Shown here in pieces: positions 1 through 8,064 of a stretch of 39,840 nt of DNA. This DNA is from Hellea sp. GTDB taxonomy: Bacteria; Pseudomonadota; Alphaproteobacteria; Caulobacterales; Maricaulaceae. The notes under the pieces were generated by a model that saw only the letters and a list, made by a program, of their open reading frames with translations, had not been told where the DNA came from and searched no databases. The stretch is from positions 1-39,840 of the forward strand of contig JAHDGM010000023.1 in NCBI GenBank assembly GCA_020627655.1, given 5' to 3'. Each line of letters opens with the position of its first letter. Position 1 is the stretch's first letter. Position numbers and translations under genes: made by a program.

Positions 1-30
1 CGGCATAATGGTATGCAAGCCAAGGGCCAA

Positions 31-207
31 TCAACCCTTGCCCCCAAATAAACCCTCAGCTGCACTTATATCGTGTTTTTTTCGCGCAAGCTCCCCCTTA
101 ACGCGAGCTATTTCGTCTTCCAGGATAGAAATTCTCTCCTCAAGCTCATGAATGGAGATACCATAAAGATCTCCGCCTATCGCGAAATCAACCTTAGGAT
201 TTTCCAT
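31..207 (-). CDS. DUF1192 family small protein
   Basis: The 58-residue product has the DUF1192 pattern: a short N-terminal lead (MENPKVDFAI), the DLYGISIHELEERI core at about residues 13-26, and a charged heptad-like helix (residues 20-45) that probably forms a coiled coil. DUF1192 is a small alphaproteobacterial family without an assigned function. I chose the ATG at 207 because the longer reading (TTG at 237) adds ten residues atypical of the family. No strong ribosome site is visible before either start. The gene is divergent from trcR, an arrangement common in this class, and they share the 208-418 control region. It ends close to the left edge, so any gene downstream of it is outside the window. 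Confidence 0.8.
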   Translation of the reverse strand: MENPKVDFAIGGDLYGISIHELEERISILEDEIARVKGELARKKHDISAAEGLFGGKG

Positions 208-279
208 ATTCACATACCCGTTTTGCGCTTGAATCAACTGTTTGATATAGGCACACTTCGCTAACTTGTGGGATTACCC

Positions 280-307
280 TTGTCAAATCCGTGAAAATGT
301 CTATTTA
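280..307 (+). promoter_or_regulatory. Probable promoter of the trcR leader RNA
   Basis: TTGTCA (280-285) and TATTTA (302-307) are separated by 16 bp, giving a predicted start near 314. It is the best sigma-70-like match between DUF1192 and trcR. Transcription would begin about 35 nt before the intrinsic terminator at 351-374, so the short product would be either a small RNA or an attenuated leader. Confidence 0.45.
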
Positions 308-347
308 GAAGATGAATTTTCCGGCTAGAGGCGGAAGAATCACAAAA

Positions 348-422
348 ATGACCCGGCTGAGCCGGGTTTTTTTAATGTCTTTTTTTTCAAAGCCTCTAGA
401 CGCGCTAAGGAGGTGCATATGA
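348..422 (+). CDS. Possible 24-codon leader peptide overlapping trcR
   Basis: An ATG at 348 opens a 24-codon frame (starting MTRLSRVFLM) that runs through the terminator hairpin. It ends at TGA 420-422, overlapping the trcR ATG as ATGA, a classic coupling arrangement. A weak ribosome site (GGAAG, 333-337) precedes it by 10 nt. A frame this short stays open by chance fairly often, so the call rests on position: ribosomes translating it would cover the terminator. It may not be a gene at all. Confidence 0.25.
   Translation: MTRLSRVFLMSFFSKPLDALRRCI
351..374 (+). terminator. Intrinsic terminator inside the trcR leader
   Basis: A 7-bp G+C-rich stem, ACCCGGC (351-357) with GCCGGGT (361-367), has a 3-nt loop and is followed by an unbroken run of T. 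It lies only 45 nt before the trcR start, with no room for a full promoter between. No + strand gene ends upstream within the window, so it most likely ends a leader transcript. The hexamer CCGGCT at 321-326 can pair with AGCCGG at 360-365 and would then disrupt the terminator. Confidence 0.75.
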
Positions 423-1090
423 CACAGATTTTAATGCCAAAAGCCACTGCTGTATGGTTGATCGATAATACAGCCCTAACATTCCAGCAAATTTCTGACT
501 TTTGCAGCCTGCATATTCTAGAAGTCGAAGGTATTGCTGATGGTGATGTTGCGAGCGGAATTCGCGGGGCCGACCCAATTGCTAACGGCCAGCTAGCCAG
601 AGAAGAAATTGAACGTGGTGAAAAAGACCCGAAATACAACCTCAAAGCCACTGTATTTGAAAATGACCCGCTTCAAGGCGGGAAAACACGCAAAAAAGGG
701 CCGCGCTACACACCTTTATCCCGTCGGCAGGATCGTCCTGACGCCATTGCCTGGCTTGTTCGCAATCACCCTGAAGTCCCAGATTCTCAGATTTCAAAAT
801 TGATTGGCACCACTAAGCCAACCATTACGGCAATCCGTGAGCGAACACATTGGAAAATGAGCACTATCAATCCGACTGACCCTGTTTCCCTTGGTCTCTG
901 CTCGCAGATTGATCTGGATGCTGTTGTTAAAAAGGCCGCGGAGAAAAAAGCACGGCTGGACGCTAAACTTGCACAGGAGAATCCGGGCGAAACTCTAAAG
1001 CCTGTTGATGAGACAGTGCCACAAGCTCCAGAAGAGGCGCCCAAAACTGAGCACACATTGGAAAGCCTCTTTAAACCATCAGATAGCTAA
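419..1090 (+). CDS. trcR: Cell-cycle transcriptional regulator TrcR (DUF1013)
   Basis: The product has 223 residues and matches the DUF1013 family, called TrcR in alphaproteobacterial annotation and linked to the cell-cycle regulator network. The N-terminal half carries the conserved MPKATAVWLIDNT start and the HILEVEGIADG and GIRGADPI motifs. The middle has an RYTPLSRRQDRPDAIAW segment followed by a helix-turn-helix-like region (PDSQISKLIGTTKPTITAIR). The C-terminal 60 residues are Lys/Glu/Pro-rich and likely disordered. The ATG at 419 is chosen over a GTG at 413 because AAGGAGG (407-413) is 5 nt from the ATG and overlaps the GTG. The stop overlaps the stop of the convergent SDR gene by 4 bp. 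Regulation may involve the upstream terminator. Confidence 0.9.
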   Translation: MTQILMPKATAVWLIDNTALTFQQISDFCSLHILEVEGIADGDVASGIRGADPIANGQLAREEIERGEKDPKYNLKATVFENDPLQGGKTRKKGPRYTPLSRRQDRPDAIAWLVRNHPEVPDSQISKLIGTTKPTITAIRERTHWKMSTINPTDPVSLGLCSQIDLDAVVKKAAEKKARLDAKLAQENPGETLKPVDETVPQAPEEAPKTEHTLESLFKPSDS

Positions 1091-1908
1091 GTTTCTGTGT
1101 TATCTAAATCGGCGGGGTCCATGGTGTAATTGAGTGCCAGACGCCCGCCATCAGCATAAATTATCTGGCCGGTTATATAACTGGCCTCTTCTGAGCTAAG
1201 AAATGCCGCGACGCTGGCAATTTCATCTGGATGGGCAATCCTGCCTAGCGGTGTGCGAGCATGTATTTTGCCCAACGCCTTTTCATCCCCGACAACACCT
1301 TTAAGCATATCCGTTTTTACGCTGCCGGGACCTATACCATTTACGCGAATTCCATAGGGGGCCAATTCCAGCGCCATAGCTTTTGTCATTTGGCGTAACC
1401 CGCCTTTGGATATGGTGTAGGCTAAATAATCCGGAATAGCGACTTCATCATTAATAGATGACATGTTGACGATTGCATAAGGACGATCCGTCAAGCGCGA
1501 TCTATCATCACGGTTTTCTATTTCCTCGACCATATGCTTTACGACAGCTTTTGACACCAGGAATGCACCGCGCAGGTTAACTGCAATGACGCGGTCAAAA
1601 TCTCCGTCATCTAAATCCAGAACACCTCCTTTAAGCGCGATGCCGGCATTATTGAGTAAAACATCAATACGCCCGAAGGCTCCTAGAGTTTCTGCGACCA
1701 AATTATGAACAGAGAGTTTTTCAGCTACATCACAGGCAAAAAACCTTACACGGTCATTAAAAGCTTCAAGTTCTGAGAGAGCCCTTCGACCAGCCTCCTC
1801 ATCATGATCAGCAATCACAACCGAACAGCCATCTTTCAGAAAGCGCCGCGCGCAGGCAAGCCCGATACCTTTGGCACCTCCGGTAACAATAACTACGCGA
1901 TGATCCAT
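1087..1908 (-). CDS. SDR-family NAD(P)-dependent oxidoreductase
   Basis: A classical short-chain dehydrogenase/reductase of 273 residues. The cofactor motif TGGAKGIG is at residues 9-16, NNAG at 86-89, the catalytic Ser near 150-151, and YTISK (Tyr164, Lys168) completes the active site. IRVNGIGPGSVKTDM and the C-terminal ITGQIIYADGG are typical of the glucose-1-dehydrogenase/3-oxoacyl-reductase type. Asp34 after the second strand (VIADHD) hints at NAD rather than NADP. The substrate cannot be told from sequence. The start has a strong purine-rich site (GAGGGGGAG) a few bases upstream. The C-terminal tail after residue 260 is slightly longer than usual and acidic. Confidence 0.88.
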   Translation of the reverse strand: MDHRVVIVTGGAKGIGLACARRFLKDGCSVVIADHDEEAGRRALSELEAFNDRVRFFACDVAEKLSVHNLVAETLGAFGRIDVLLNNAGIALKGGVLDLDDGDFDRVIAVNLRGAFLVSKAVVKHMVEEIENRDDRSRLTDRPYAIVNMSSINDEVAIPDYLAYTISKGGLRQMTKAMALELAPYGIRVNGIGPGSVKTDMLKGVVGDEKALGKIHARTPLGRIAHPDEIASVAAFLSSEEASYITGQIIYADGGRLALNYTMDPADLDNTET

Positions 1909-1982
1909 TCACTCCCCCTCAAAGATGTGAGGAGGTCAATTACCCCAAGTCAGAGCAAAAATATAGTACTTACGCGCCCTTC

Positions 1983-2147
1983 TTACGATTGGGCGGCGAA
2001 TATTCGGTCTTTGAGGAATAGTTTTTTCTTTTTAAGGTTAGAGAGAAGGAGCGTATCGGGATGAGGACTTTTCAGTTCTTTTTTAATCCGTTGCTCTAGA
2101 TTAGCGTGTTTGTTTTCAAGTTCTTTCAAATGCGCTGTCGCTGCCAC
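1983..2147 (-). CDS. DUF465/YdcH-type small protein, GTG start
   Basis: A 54-residue protein beginning at GTG 2147, preceded at 5 nt by a perfect AAGGAGG (2153-2159). The sequence AHLKELENKHANLEQRI, then KSPHPDTLLLSNLKKKKLFL and KDRI, is the DUF465/YdcH pattern: two short amphipathic helices forming a helical hairpin, very basic in the second. The function of the family is unknown. It is divergent from a second DUF465 gene at 2264, and both stand beside purEK. The GTG start and short length make it easy to miss. Confidence 0.8.
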   Translation of the reverse strand: MAATAHLKELENKHANLEQRIKKELKSPHPDTLLLSNLKKKKLFLKDRIFAAQS

Positions 2148-2228
2148 TCTATCCTCCTTGTATTTTCATTATGCGGCAACCCATATCACAAAATCAGCGT
2201 TGAGTCACCTCATAGGAGAAATGTAACA

Positions 2229-2257
2229 TTGCAGTACATTCCAACACCCTATATATA
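2229..2257 (+). promoter_or_regulatory. Promoter of a leaderless DUF465 mRNA
   Basis: TTGCAG (2229-2234), a 17-bp spacer and TATATA (2252-2257) lie just before the ATG at 2264. The -10 box is only 6 nt from the start codon, so transcription should begin at or next to the A of the ATG. No Shine-Dalgarno sequence is present, consistent with a leaderless mRNA. Confidence 0.6.
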
Positions 2258-2263
2258 CCCCTC

Positions 2264-2509
2264 ATGAATGAAGATACGCCTGCAGATGTTGAAGACAATG
2301 ATGATTCCGAAGTGGATATTGCCGCGATGCAGGAACTACTGGGTGATTTGAAAAAAGAACATCGGCGCATTGATACGGAAATAAAGGCATCCGAAGAGAA
2401 CAGCGTTGTTGATGTATTAAAAATACGACGTATGAAAAAAATCAAATTGTCTATTAAAGACCAGATTGTTTTTTTGGAAAATCAGCTCACACCAGACATT
2501 ATCGCATAA
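2264..2509 (+). CDS. DUF465/YdcH-type small protein
   Basis: An 81-residue acidic/basic helical protein. Residues 1-20 are an acidic lead (MNEDTPADVEDNDDSEVDI). Residues 24-81 follow the DUF465 pattern: LLGDLKKEHRRIDTEI, then VLKIRRMKKIKLSIKDQIVFLE, ending with the hallmark PDIIA. Its role is unknown. The gene appears leaderless (see the promoter at 2229-2257). It is a divergent paralogue of the 54-residue DUF465 gene and converges with the GGDEF gene with a 3-bp gap. Confidence 0.82.
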   Translation: MNEDTPADVEDNDDSEVDIAAMQELLGDLKKEHRRIDTEIKASEENSVVDVLKIRRMKKIKLSIKDQIVFLENQLTPDIIA

Positions 2510-2512
2510 TCA

Positions 2513-3136
2513 TTATGAGATAACTTGAGGCATCACTCGGGATAGGCTGGCTTGATAAATCCGCTTATTTCTGAACATATCAGCGTCAGCCTCAGATAAA
2601 AGGTGCTCAGGACTTACATCAGGCTTGACCGCAGAAACGCCCCAGGATGCAGATACACTGACGATATTCGTAGGCATATTGATCTCAACAGTCTTGACTA
2701 CATCTGCAAGCATGGCCGCTCTTTGACGGCCTATTTCCTCATCGGTTTTGAACAAAAGCACTCCGATTTCATCCCCCCCTAGACGGGCAACCAGATCACA
2801 ATCCCTGACGTTACTTTGCAGGCTATACCCAATCTCCACCAGAAGGTCATCACCTATAGCATGACCGTAACGATCATTTACCTCTTTAAAGTTGTTGAGA
2901 TCAAAAAATATTATGCTCGTTGGGATATTATAGCGAACCTCCAATGTCTGAGCCCTCGCTAGTTCACGAATAAATGCCCGGCGGTTATATACAGGAATTA
3001 AAGGATCTGAATCTGCTGCCTGTTCAAGTTCTTTGATATAGATTTTCAGCCGGGATATTTCTTCCCTTAGCCTATCTTTCTCATCAAGATACGCAGGTCG
3101 TAGATCATTTTTTTCATTAAACCCACTGGAACCCAT
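2513..3136 (-). CDS. GGDEF-domain protein, probable diguanylate cyclase with GGDEI signature
   Basis: A soluble 207-residue protein with a charged coiled-coil-like helix (about residues 15-42) and one GGDEF domain (about 43-200). It should make cyclic di-GMP from two GTP if active. The metal-binding Asp is at 79 (FFDLNNF), the signature reads GGDEI (120-124) instead of GGDEF/GGEEF, and an intact inhibitory site RDCD (111-114) stands five residues before it, spaced as in PleD. There is no transmembrane segment or sensor domain; the helix may drive dimerisation. The ribosome site is GGGGGGA 8 nt before the ATG. The Phe-to-Ile change in the last signature position may lower activity but does not remove the catalytic Asp/Glu. 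Confidence 0.87.
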   Translation of the reverse strand: MGSSGFNEKNDLRPAYLDEKDRLREEISRLKIYIKELEQAADSDPLIPVYNRRAFIRELARAQTLEVRYNIPTSIIFFDLNNFKEVNDRYGHAIGDDLLVEIGYSLQSNVRDCDLVARLGGDEIGVLLFKTDEEIGRQRAAMLADVVKTVEINMPTNIVSVSASWGVSAVKPDVSPEHLLSEADADMFRNKRIYQASLSRVMPQVIS

Positions 3137-3225
3137 TGGATTATCCCCCCTTGATACGCACCCTTAACATGCGTTTCTATCAGGAGCCGGTTAAAAAACA
3201 TTTTCTAAAACAACGATTATTTTGT

Positions 3226-3253
3226 TTGACCTGACAGGACTATGGCTTAAATT
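3226..3253 (+). promoter_or_regulatory. Probable purEK promoter
   Basis: TTGACC (3226-3231), a 16-bp spacer and TAAATT (3248-3253) predict a start near 3260 and a leader of about 33 nt before the purE ribosome site. No PurR-like operator or riboswitch fold was evident. Confidence 0.5.
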
Positions 3254-3292
3254 GCCGCGCTTTCCTGACACTTAAAGGAATTTAGGAGAGCT

Positions 3293-3784
3293 ATGGCCAA
3301 GTCAGCACCAATTGCCATTATTATGGGGTCAACATCCGATTGGCCTACAATGGAACATGCCGCCGCAATATTAGATGAACTTGAAATCGACTATGAAGCA
3401 AAGGTCGTTTCAGCGCATCGAACACCCGACCGAATGTTTGAGTTCGCCAAAACCGCAAAAGAAGCTGGTTATCAAGTCATTATTGCAGGCGCCGGCGGCG
3501 CAGCACATCTACCTGGAATGGTTGCGGCCATGACTACCTTACCTGTTTTAGGGGTTCCAGTTCAAAGCAAAGCCTTATCAGGCCTGGATAGCTTATTATC
3601 TATCGCCCAAATGCCCGGCGGCGTACCAGTTGGAACGCTGGCGATTGGAAACTCGGGGGCAAAAAATGCGGCTCTCTTGGCAGCTTCCATTTTATCATTG
3701 TCAGATAAACCCCTATCAGGCCGACTTGAAGCATGGCGCAGAAAACAAACAGAATCGGTTAGTAAAAACCCAAGAAAATCATGA
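3293..3784 (+). CDS. purE: N5-carboxyaminoimidazole ribonucleotide mutase PurE
   Basis: PurE catalyses the rearrangement of N5-CAIR to CAIR in de novo purine synthesis; it is a soluble homo-octamer. The 163-residue protein is typical class I length. It shows the IMGSTSDW phosphate-binding start (10-17), the catalytic SAHR (40-43), and [11 protein letters not shown] (66-76). The ribosome site TAGGAGAG is 4 nt from the ATG. Its stop overlaps the purK start as ATGA, so the two are translationally coupled and act in sequence: PurK makes N5-CAIR and PurE converts it. The extra 15-20 residues at the C-terminus are basic. Confidence 0.96.
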   Translation: MAKSAPIAIIMGSTSDWPTMEHAAAILDELEIDYEAKVVSAHRTPDRMFEFAKTAKEAGYQVIIAGAGGAAHLPGMVAAMTTLPVLGVPVQSKALSGLDSLLSIAQMPGGVPVGTLAIGNSGAKNAALLAASILSLSDKPLSGRLEAWRRKQTESVSKNPRKS

Positions 3785-4860
3785 CGCATCATCATTCGAA
3801 CTCCTTACCACCCGGATCAGTCATAGGTATTCTGGGCGGCGGTCAGCTTGGCCGCATGCTCGCTTTAGCGGCTGCCCGTCTGGGTTTTGTTACGCATATT
3901 TATACACCCGAAGCAGGGTCTCCAGCAGCCCAAGTCGCCGCGAAAACAGTTATAGGTAATTATGACGATGTTGAGGCCCTCAAAACATTTGCCCGGCAGG
4001 TTGACGTCATCACCTATGAGTTTGAAAATGTTCCCACCCAAACGGCCAAGACCGTCGCTATTTTTGCACCGATACACCCACCCATCAAAGCCCTGGAAAC
4101 AGCCCAGGACCGGCTAACCGAAAAAGACTTCATTAGCCGGCAGGCTGAAGTCCCGGTTGCGCCTTATAAAGAGGTCAACAATGGATATGATGCGAAACGC
4201 GCTTTGAAAAGCCTGAACGAAAAGGTGGTTATTAAAACAAGGCGCATGGGTTATGATGGCAAAGGACAGCGGATTGTTGAAACAGACGCTGAAGCTATCG
4301 CAGCCTATTCCGAACTTGGTGACGTCGCCTGCGTTGCCGAAAAATTCATCCCATTTACCCGTGAAGTCTCTATTATAGCCGCTCGAAATACGCAGGGTGA
4401 AATAGTGACTTACCCATTAATAGAAAACGAACATCGCAACCACATTCTGCATCGTAGTGTTTGCCCGGCGCCTAATGATGATGGGCAAGCACAAAAACAT
4501 GCTACGAAAATTCTTGAAGCTCTTGACTATGTAGGTGTCCTGGCCGTTGAATTTTTTCAACTTTCTAATGGCGATCTACTGGTCAATGAGATTGCGCCGA
4601 GAGTCCATAATTCCGGACATTGGACACAGGATGCCGGGTGCACAGATCAATTTGAAATGCATATTCGAGCCATTACTGGCTGGCCACTGGGGAACAGCAT
4701 GCCCATCCACAAAACGGAAATGACCAACCTGCTTGGCGAAGACCTTTTAGAATGGGCTGAACTTGCCGCTGATCCAAATGTCAAAATACATTTATATGGG
4801 AAAACTGAAGTTAGAGCGGGCCGCAAAATGGGGCACGTCAATCGAATACTTAAAGATTAG
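3781..4860 (+). CDS. purK: N5-carboxyaminoimidazole ribonucleotide synthase PurK
   Basis: PurK is an ATP-grasp enzyme that carboxylates aminoimidazole ribonucleotide with bicarbonate to give N5-CAIR for PurE. The 359 residues contain the N-terminal [13 protein letters not shown] dinucleotide-like motif, ITYEFENVP, the ATP-grasp loop [23 protein letters not shown], and the metal/substrate region [15 protein letters not shown] with DQFEMH. All key segments are present and the length is normal. It overlaps purE by 4 bp in one operon and converges with the COQ9 gene. Confidence 0.96.
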   Translation: MTHHHSNSLPPGSVIGILGGGQLGRMLALAAARLGFVTHIYTPEAGSPAAQVAAKTVIGNYDDVEALKTFARQVDVITYEFENVPTQTAKTVAIFAPIHPPIKALETAQDRLTEKDFISRQAEVPVAPYKEVNNGYDAKRALKSLNEKVVIKTRRMGYDGKGQRIVETDAEAIAAYSELGDVACVAEKFIPFTREVSIIAARNTQGEIVTYPLIENEHRNHILHRSVCPAPNDDGQAQKHATKILEALDYVGVLAVEFFQLSNGDLLVNEIAPRVHNSGHWTQDAGCTDQFEMHIRAITGWPLGNSMPIHKTEMTNLLGEDLLEWAELAADPNVKIHLYGKTEVRAGRKMGHVNRILKD

Positions 4861-4870
4861 CATAGCAATT

Positions 4871-5545
4871 TTAACGATAACGCCTGCGTCTTCGACCATA
4901 ACGGACCCGGCCTAGAAATCCTGCTGGGTCTGGCCAGGTCTCGCGGCGCTTGCGGAAGGCGAGTTTAGCCTTTTCGAATTGCATAACGTTTTCAATACGG
5001 GATTCCAGGAATGTCCTGGAGCGGGATTTGCCCGGTGTGTCATCAGAGAGATAGGACATTATTGTCGAGCCTATAACACCCGCTAATATGGTCCGTTTTG
5101 AATAAAAGTTTACATCCGTACTGGTATCGCCGATAGCTCGCCAGATCATGTCAGCACTGGCCCACAGCTGTTTTGGTCCCTGACCTATAGCATCCGGCAG
5201 ACTTAGCCGGGCGATGGCACGGCGCGCAGCTTCTTCGTGTCCAGCCATAGCCTGTAGTCGCAGCCAAGCTGATTCTGTGATCTTGTCTCTGATCCGCATA
5301 TTATGGAGACCTTTGGCCGATATCTGCTCGCTAGCTTCAGTATCGGCGGTCTCTGCCCAAAACCGAATAAGCTCTAATGCCCCGCCTGGGAAATATAGTG
5401 CATCAGATCCTTTTGGCAGGTCAGTATCCTTAACGGCCATCTTAAGTGTCTTAGCCGTCCACCCCTCAAAGGGAACATGCTTTAGTGCCGCCTTAAGAAT
5501 ATCAAGGCGGGCCTGATGGGACGGGCTATCCTGAACAATTGCCAT
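4871..5545 (-). CDS. COQ9-family ubiquinone biosynthesis protein
   Basis: A 224-residue COQ9-type protein. The N-terminal helical region resembles a TetR fold (residues 8-60, with ILKAALKHVPFEGWTAKTL). The signature DVNFYSKRTILAGVIGSTI and VMQFEKAKL are near residues 143-195. COQ9 proteins bind lipids and assist COQ7-type hydroxylation in ubiquinone synthesis; that role is inferred here from family. The C-terminus ends in an unusual Arg-rich tail (GRRRRRYR). There is no Shine-Dalgarno sequence, and a -10 box lies 5 nt before the ATG, suggesting a leaderless transcript. Confidence 0.85.
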   Translation of the reverse strand: MAIVQDSPSHQARLDILKAALKHVPFEGWTAKTLKMAVKDTDLPKGSDALYFPGGALELIRFWAETADTEASEQISAKGLHNMRIRDKITESAWLRLQAMAGHEEAARRAIARLSLPDAIGQGPKQLWASADMIWRAIGDTSTDVNFYSKRTILAGVIGSTIMSYLSDDTPGKSRSRTFLESRIENVMQFEKAKLAFRKRRETWPDPAGFLGRVRYGRRRRRYR

Positions 5546-5550
5546 GAGGC

Positions 5551-5579
5551 AGTATAGGCTTTTTCTATGTCCGGGTCAC
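5551..5579 (-). promoter_or_regulatory. Promoter of a leaderless COQ9 mRNA
   Basis: On the minus strand GTGACC (5574-5579), a 17-bp spacer and TATACT (5551-5556) stand directly before the ATG at 5545, with only 5 nt after the -10 box. The -35 box overlaps the stop codon of the upstream ABC permease gene. Initiation is expected at or next to the start codon. Confidence 0.55.
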
Positions 5580-7063
5580 GCTTTCACTTTGCGACGAAAA
5601 ATCACGCGCTTAATCCAGTCTGTAACGCCCTTAACCCCAGAACCTGACAGAACACCATAGCGGAAAATCCTTCCTGCAAGCGCAACGACTCCTATAGACA
5701 ATAAGAACAGGAAAAAAGCCGATAATGCCAACTCCCACCAAGGCGGATCCATTGGCAACCTGGCAATGGCGGCAAATGGAGCGCTTAGCGGAAACCAAGC
5801 CGCGAATGTCAGTAAGGGTGAATCTGGCGATTCAAATGCCATAGGCACGACAAGGATACAGGCTGTCAGCACTATCATAATCGGCGTTGTTAAAGTTTGA
5901 GCGTCCTGCATAGATTCCGCCAAAGAGCCCAGAGCGATAAATAGAGCGCCATAAAAAACATAGCCTAAAATTAAAAATACAAAGAAGAAAATGATAAGCT
6001 TAGGCGTAATCGACGCTTTGAACTGCGTCATGAATTCCGGCGGACCTTGCACCACATATAATATGGCCGCAAATATCCCTATGGCGATATAAGGCAGCAT
6101 GGCCGTAATAGTCAGCGCTGCGACCCCTAGAAGTTTTCCAAAAATCACTTCTGAAAACCGGGTCGTCGCCAGCATCATTTCCATGAGCTTGTTCAACTTT
6201 TCCTCAAGCATGGACGTAAGCAGCATATAAGCCCCGGAGAAAATGGTCAGCCACAATATCCCGCTGGCTACGGCTGCAACAATGAGCGGAATTTTATCCG
6301 CTTTGGTCACTGCCTGCCCATCATCAGCAGATTTATTAGGGTCAAAAGCCTGAATGGAAGTTGTTCCTTTTTTAGCTTGTGTCAGGCCGTCTTTCGACAA
6401 TCCGCCAGACGCTAAATATTCTTGTTCGGCTTTGTCCTCGAAATAATCCTCCGCCAGACGTTGCACATATTTACTGTTGACATTTCCGGACCAATAATCA
6501 GCTTTGGCTTTTCCTTCATGTTCATAAATATGAAGGACTCCGTTGAGCTTTTGAGACTCACCGTCAATTACAAGTGTAGTGTCACCTTTCAAATAGTCTT
6601 TTAGAACTTCCAGGTCTGTGTTTGGTGGATCAACAAACCGGGTATTCCCTTGTGCCGAGTTCTTAATTTTATCGATTTGACTACTCGGAAGAGCGCCCTC
6701 AAAATCACTCAACAGACCTTCAATACCTTCGGATTCATACCGAGTTTTATAACCCGCTATCCCTTCCTCAGACATATTGGTGAACTCTAATACAGTCTCA
6801 ATGGCTTTCCATTCGATCTTTTTTTGGCGTTCTGCCTTAAGGTCAAGAATTGGCTGGGCGTATTGCCCTGTTTCATCAAGAATTGTTTCGTAGCGCGTCG
6901 GCTCGATTTTATCGATAGCCCCCGACATAAAGAAGCCCATAAACCCAAATACAAAGGGCATAAAAAATGATAACCAAAACCCCCAGGTTTTGACGTAACC
7001 CAGAAAATCCCGGCGCGCGATCAGATATACGCGGCGCATGTCTAATTGAGGTAAAGAAACCAT
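5576..7063 (-). CDS. ABC exporter permease, NatB type
   Basis: A 495-residue inner-membrane protein of the ABC-2/NatB class. One transmembrane helix follows a short cytoplasmic start (about residues 27-47, FWLSFFMPFVFGFMGFFMSG). A long periplasmic domain of roughly 200 residues comes next, then about five or six helices from residue 257 to 480. This is the layout of NatB-like permeases that pair with NatA ATPases; sodium export is known for the namesake, but the substrate here is not shown. Its start overlaps the ATPase stop by one base (TAATG), so the pair is coupled. The COQ9 promoter overlaps its 3' end. Confidence 0.85.
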   Translation of the reverse strand: MVSLPQLDMRRVYLIARRDFLGYVKTWGFWLSFFMPFVFGFMGFFMSGAIDKIEPTRYETILDETGQYAQPILDLKAERQKKIEWKAIETVLEFTNMSEEGIAGYKTRYESEGIEGLLSDFEGALPSSQIDKIKNSAQGNTRFVDPPNTDLEVLKDYLKGDTTLVIDGESQKLNGVLHIYEHEGKAKADYWSGNVNSKYVQRLAEDYFEDKAEQEYLASGGLSKDGLTQAKKGTTSIQAFDPNKSADDGQAVTKADKIPLIVAAVASGILWLTIFSGAYMLLTSMLEEKLNKLMEMMLATTRFSEVIFGKLLGVAALTITAMLPYIAIGIFAAILYVVQGPPEFMTQFKASITPKLIIFFFVFLILGYVFYGALFIALGSLAESMQDAQTLTTPIMIVLTACILVVPMAFESPDSPLLTFAAWFPLSAPFAAIARLPMDPPWWELALSAFFLFLLSIGVVALAGRIFRYGVLSGSGVKGVTDWIKRVIFRRKVKA

Positions 7064-7998
7064 TATAAAACTTCCTCATCCATTTTCGCAGCTTCATCAT
7101 GGCCAACTAAAGCCACAAAAGCTTCGTGGAGCGTGGGGTTTCTCGGCTCAAACCGGGCCAGTTTTATTTTCGCCCCGACACATTTTTCAAGAATTTCATG
7201 ACTATCAGCTTCTCGTTTAAGAAACAGCGTTAGGCCCCCGTCTTCCCGATCTTCAATATGATCGGCAAAGGGGCTAACAGCCTCTCTTAACCGGCTATCT
7301 TCAGAACCAATAACCATACGCCTTGGAGCTTGCGCGAGGGCTTCATCCGTCGACCCGTCAAAAACCTTTCGGCCACCTGATATCAGAATGATCCGATCAC
7401 AAAGACGTTCTGCGTGCTCCATAACATGGGTAGAAAAAATAATCGTTCGACCACGTTCGGCAATTTCGCGGACCATATTTTCGAGCACTTGTTGATTGAC
7501 AGGATCTAAACCTGAAAAAGGCTCGTCCAGAATGTAAAACTCAGGGTCATGGGCGATAGCAGCCAGCAATTGTACCTTCTGAGCCATACCCTTTGACATG
7601 TCTTTGTTCTTTTTACGCTTTGCTTCTGATAATCCATATCGATCCAATAATTTGTCCGCCAAAGGAAAAGCGTCTTTGCCCTTCATACCGTTTAGTCGTG
7701 CCATATGAGCAATTGTTTCGCGCGCAGTTTGTTTTTTATAAAGGCCGCGCTCTTCTGGCAAAAATGCAACCCGGCCAAAAGCATGAGCCCCTGGAGCATG
7801 GCCAAACAGCTTAACACTTCCCTCATCCGGCTTGATAAGTCCAAGCGCCATACGGATAGTCGTGGTTTTACCGGCTCCGTTGGGGCCTAAAAAACCTATA
7901 ATTTCACCGGGATTTACATCAAAGGAGACATCATCAACGGCGGTTTTTCCCGCAAAGAATTTTGAAACATTTTGTATGGATAGAGGTGTAATTGTCAT
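7063..7998 (-). CDS. ABC exporter ATPase, NatA type
   Basis: The ATPase of the exporter encoded downstream, 311 residues from the preferred ATG at 7998. Walker A is GPNGAGKTT (about residues 38-46), the signature loop is a divergent MSKGMAQKVQL, Walker B is FYILDEPFSGLDP, and the H-loop is STHVMEHAE. The C-terminal 90 residues match the extension seen in NatA-type exporters (DUF4162-like). A TTG at 8040 could add 14 residues but they are Ser/Asn-rich and not conserved in ABC proteins. The gene is divergent from the DksA-like gene. Confidence 0.88.
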   Translation of the reverse strand: MTITPLSIQNVSKFFAGKTAVDDVSFDVNPGEIIGFLGPNGAGKTTTIRMALGLIKPDEGSVKLFGHAPGAHAFGRVAFLPEERGLYKKQTARETIAHMARLNGMKGKDAFPLADKLLDRYGLSEAKRKKNKDMSKGMAQKVQLLAAIAHDPEFYILDEPFSGLDPVNQQVLENMVREIAERGRTIIFSTHVMEHAERLCDRIILISGGRKVFDGSTDEALAQAPRRMVIGSEDSRLREAVSPFADHIEDREDGGLTLFLKREADSHEILEKCVGAKIKLARFEPRNPTLHEAFVALVGHDEAAKMDEEVL

Positions 7999-8064
7999 GG
8001 AAGTCGCATTTTTTGAATTTGATGTAGATTGCACATACAACGTTAAATTTGCTACAAAAAAATC

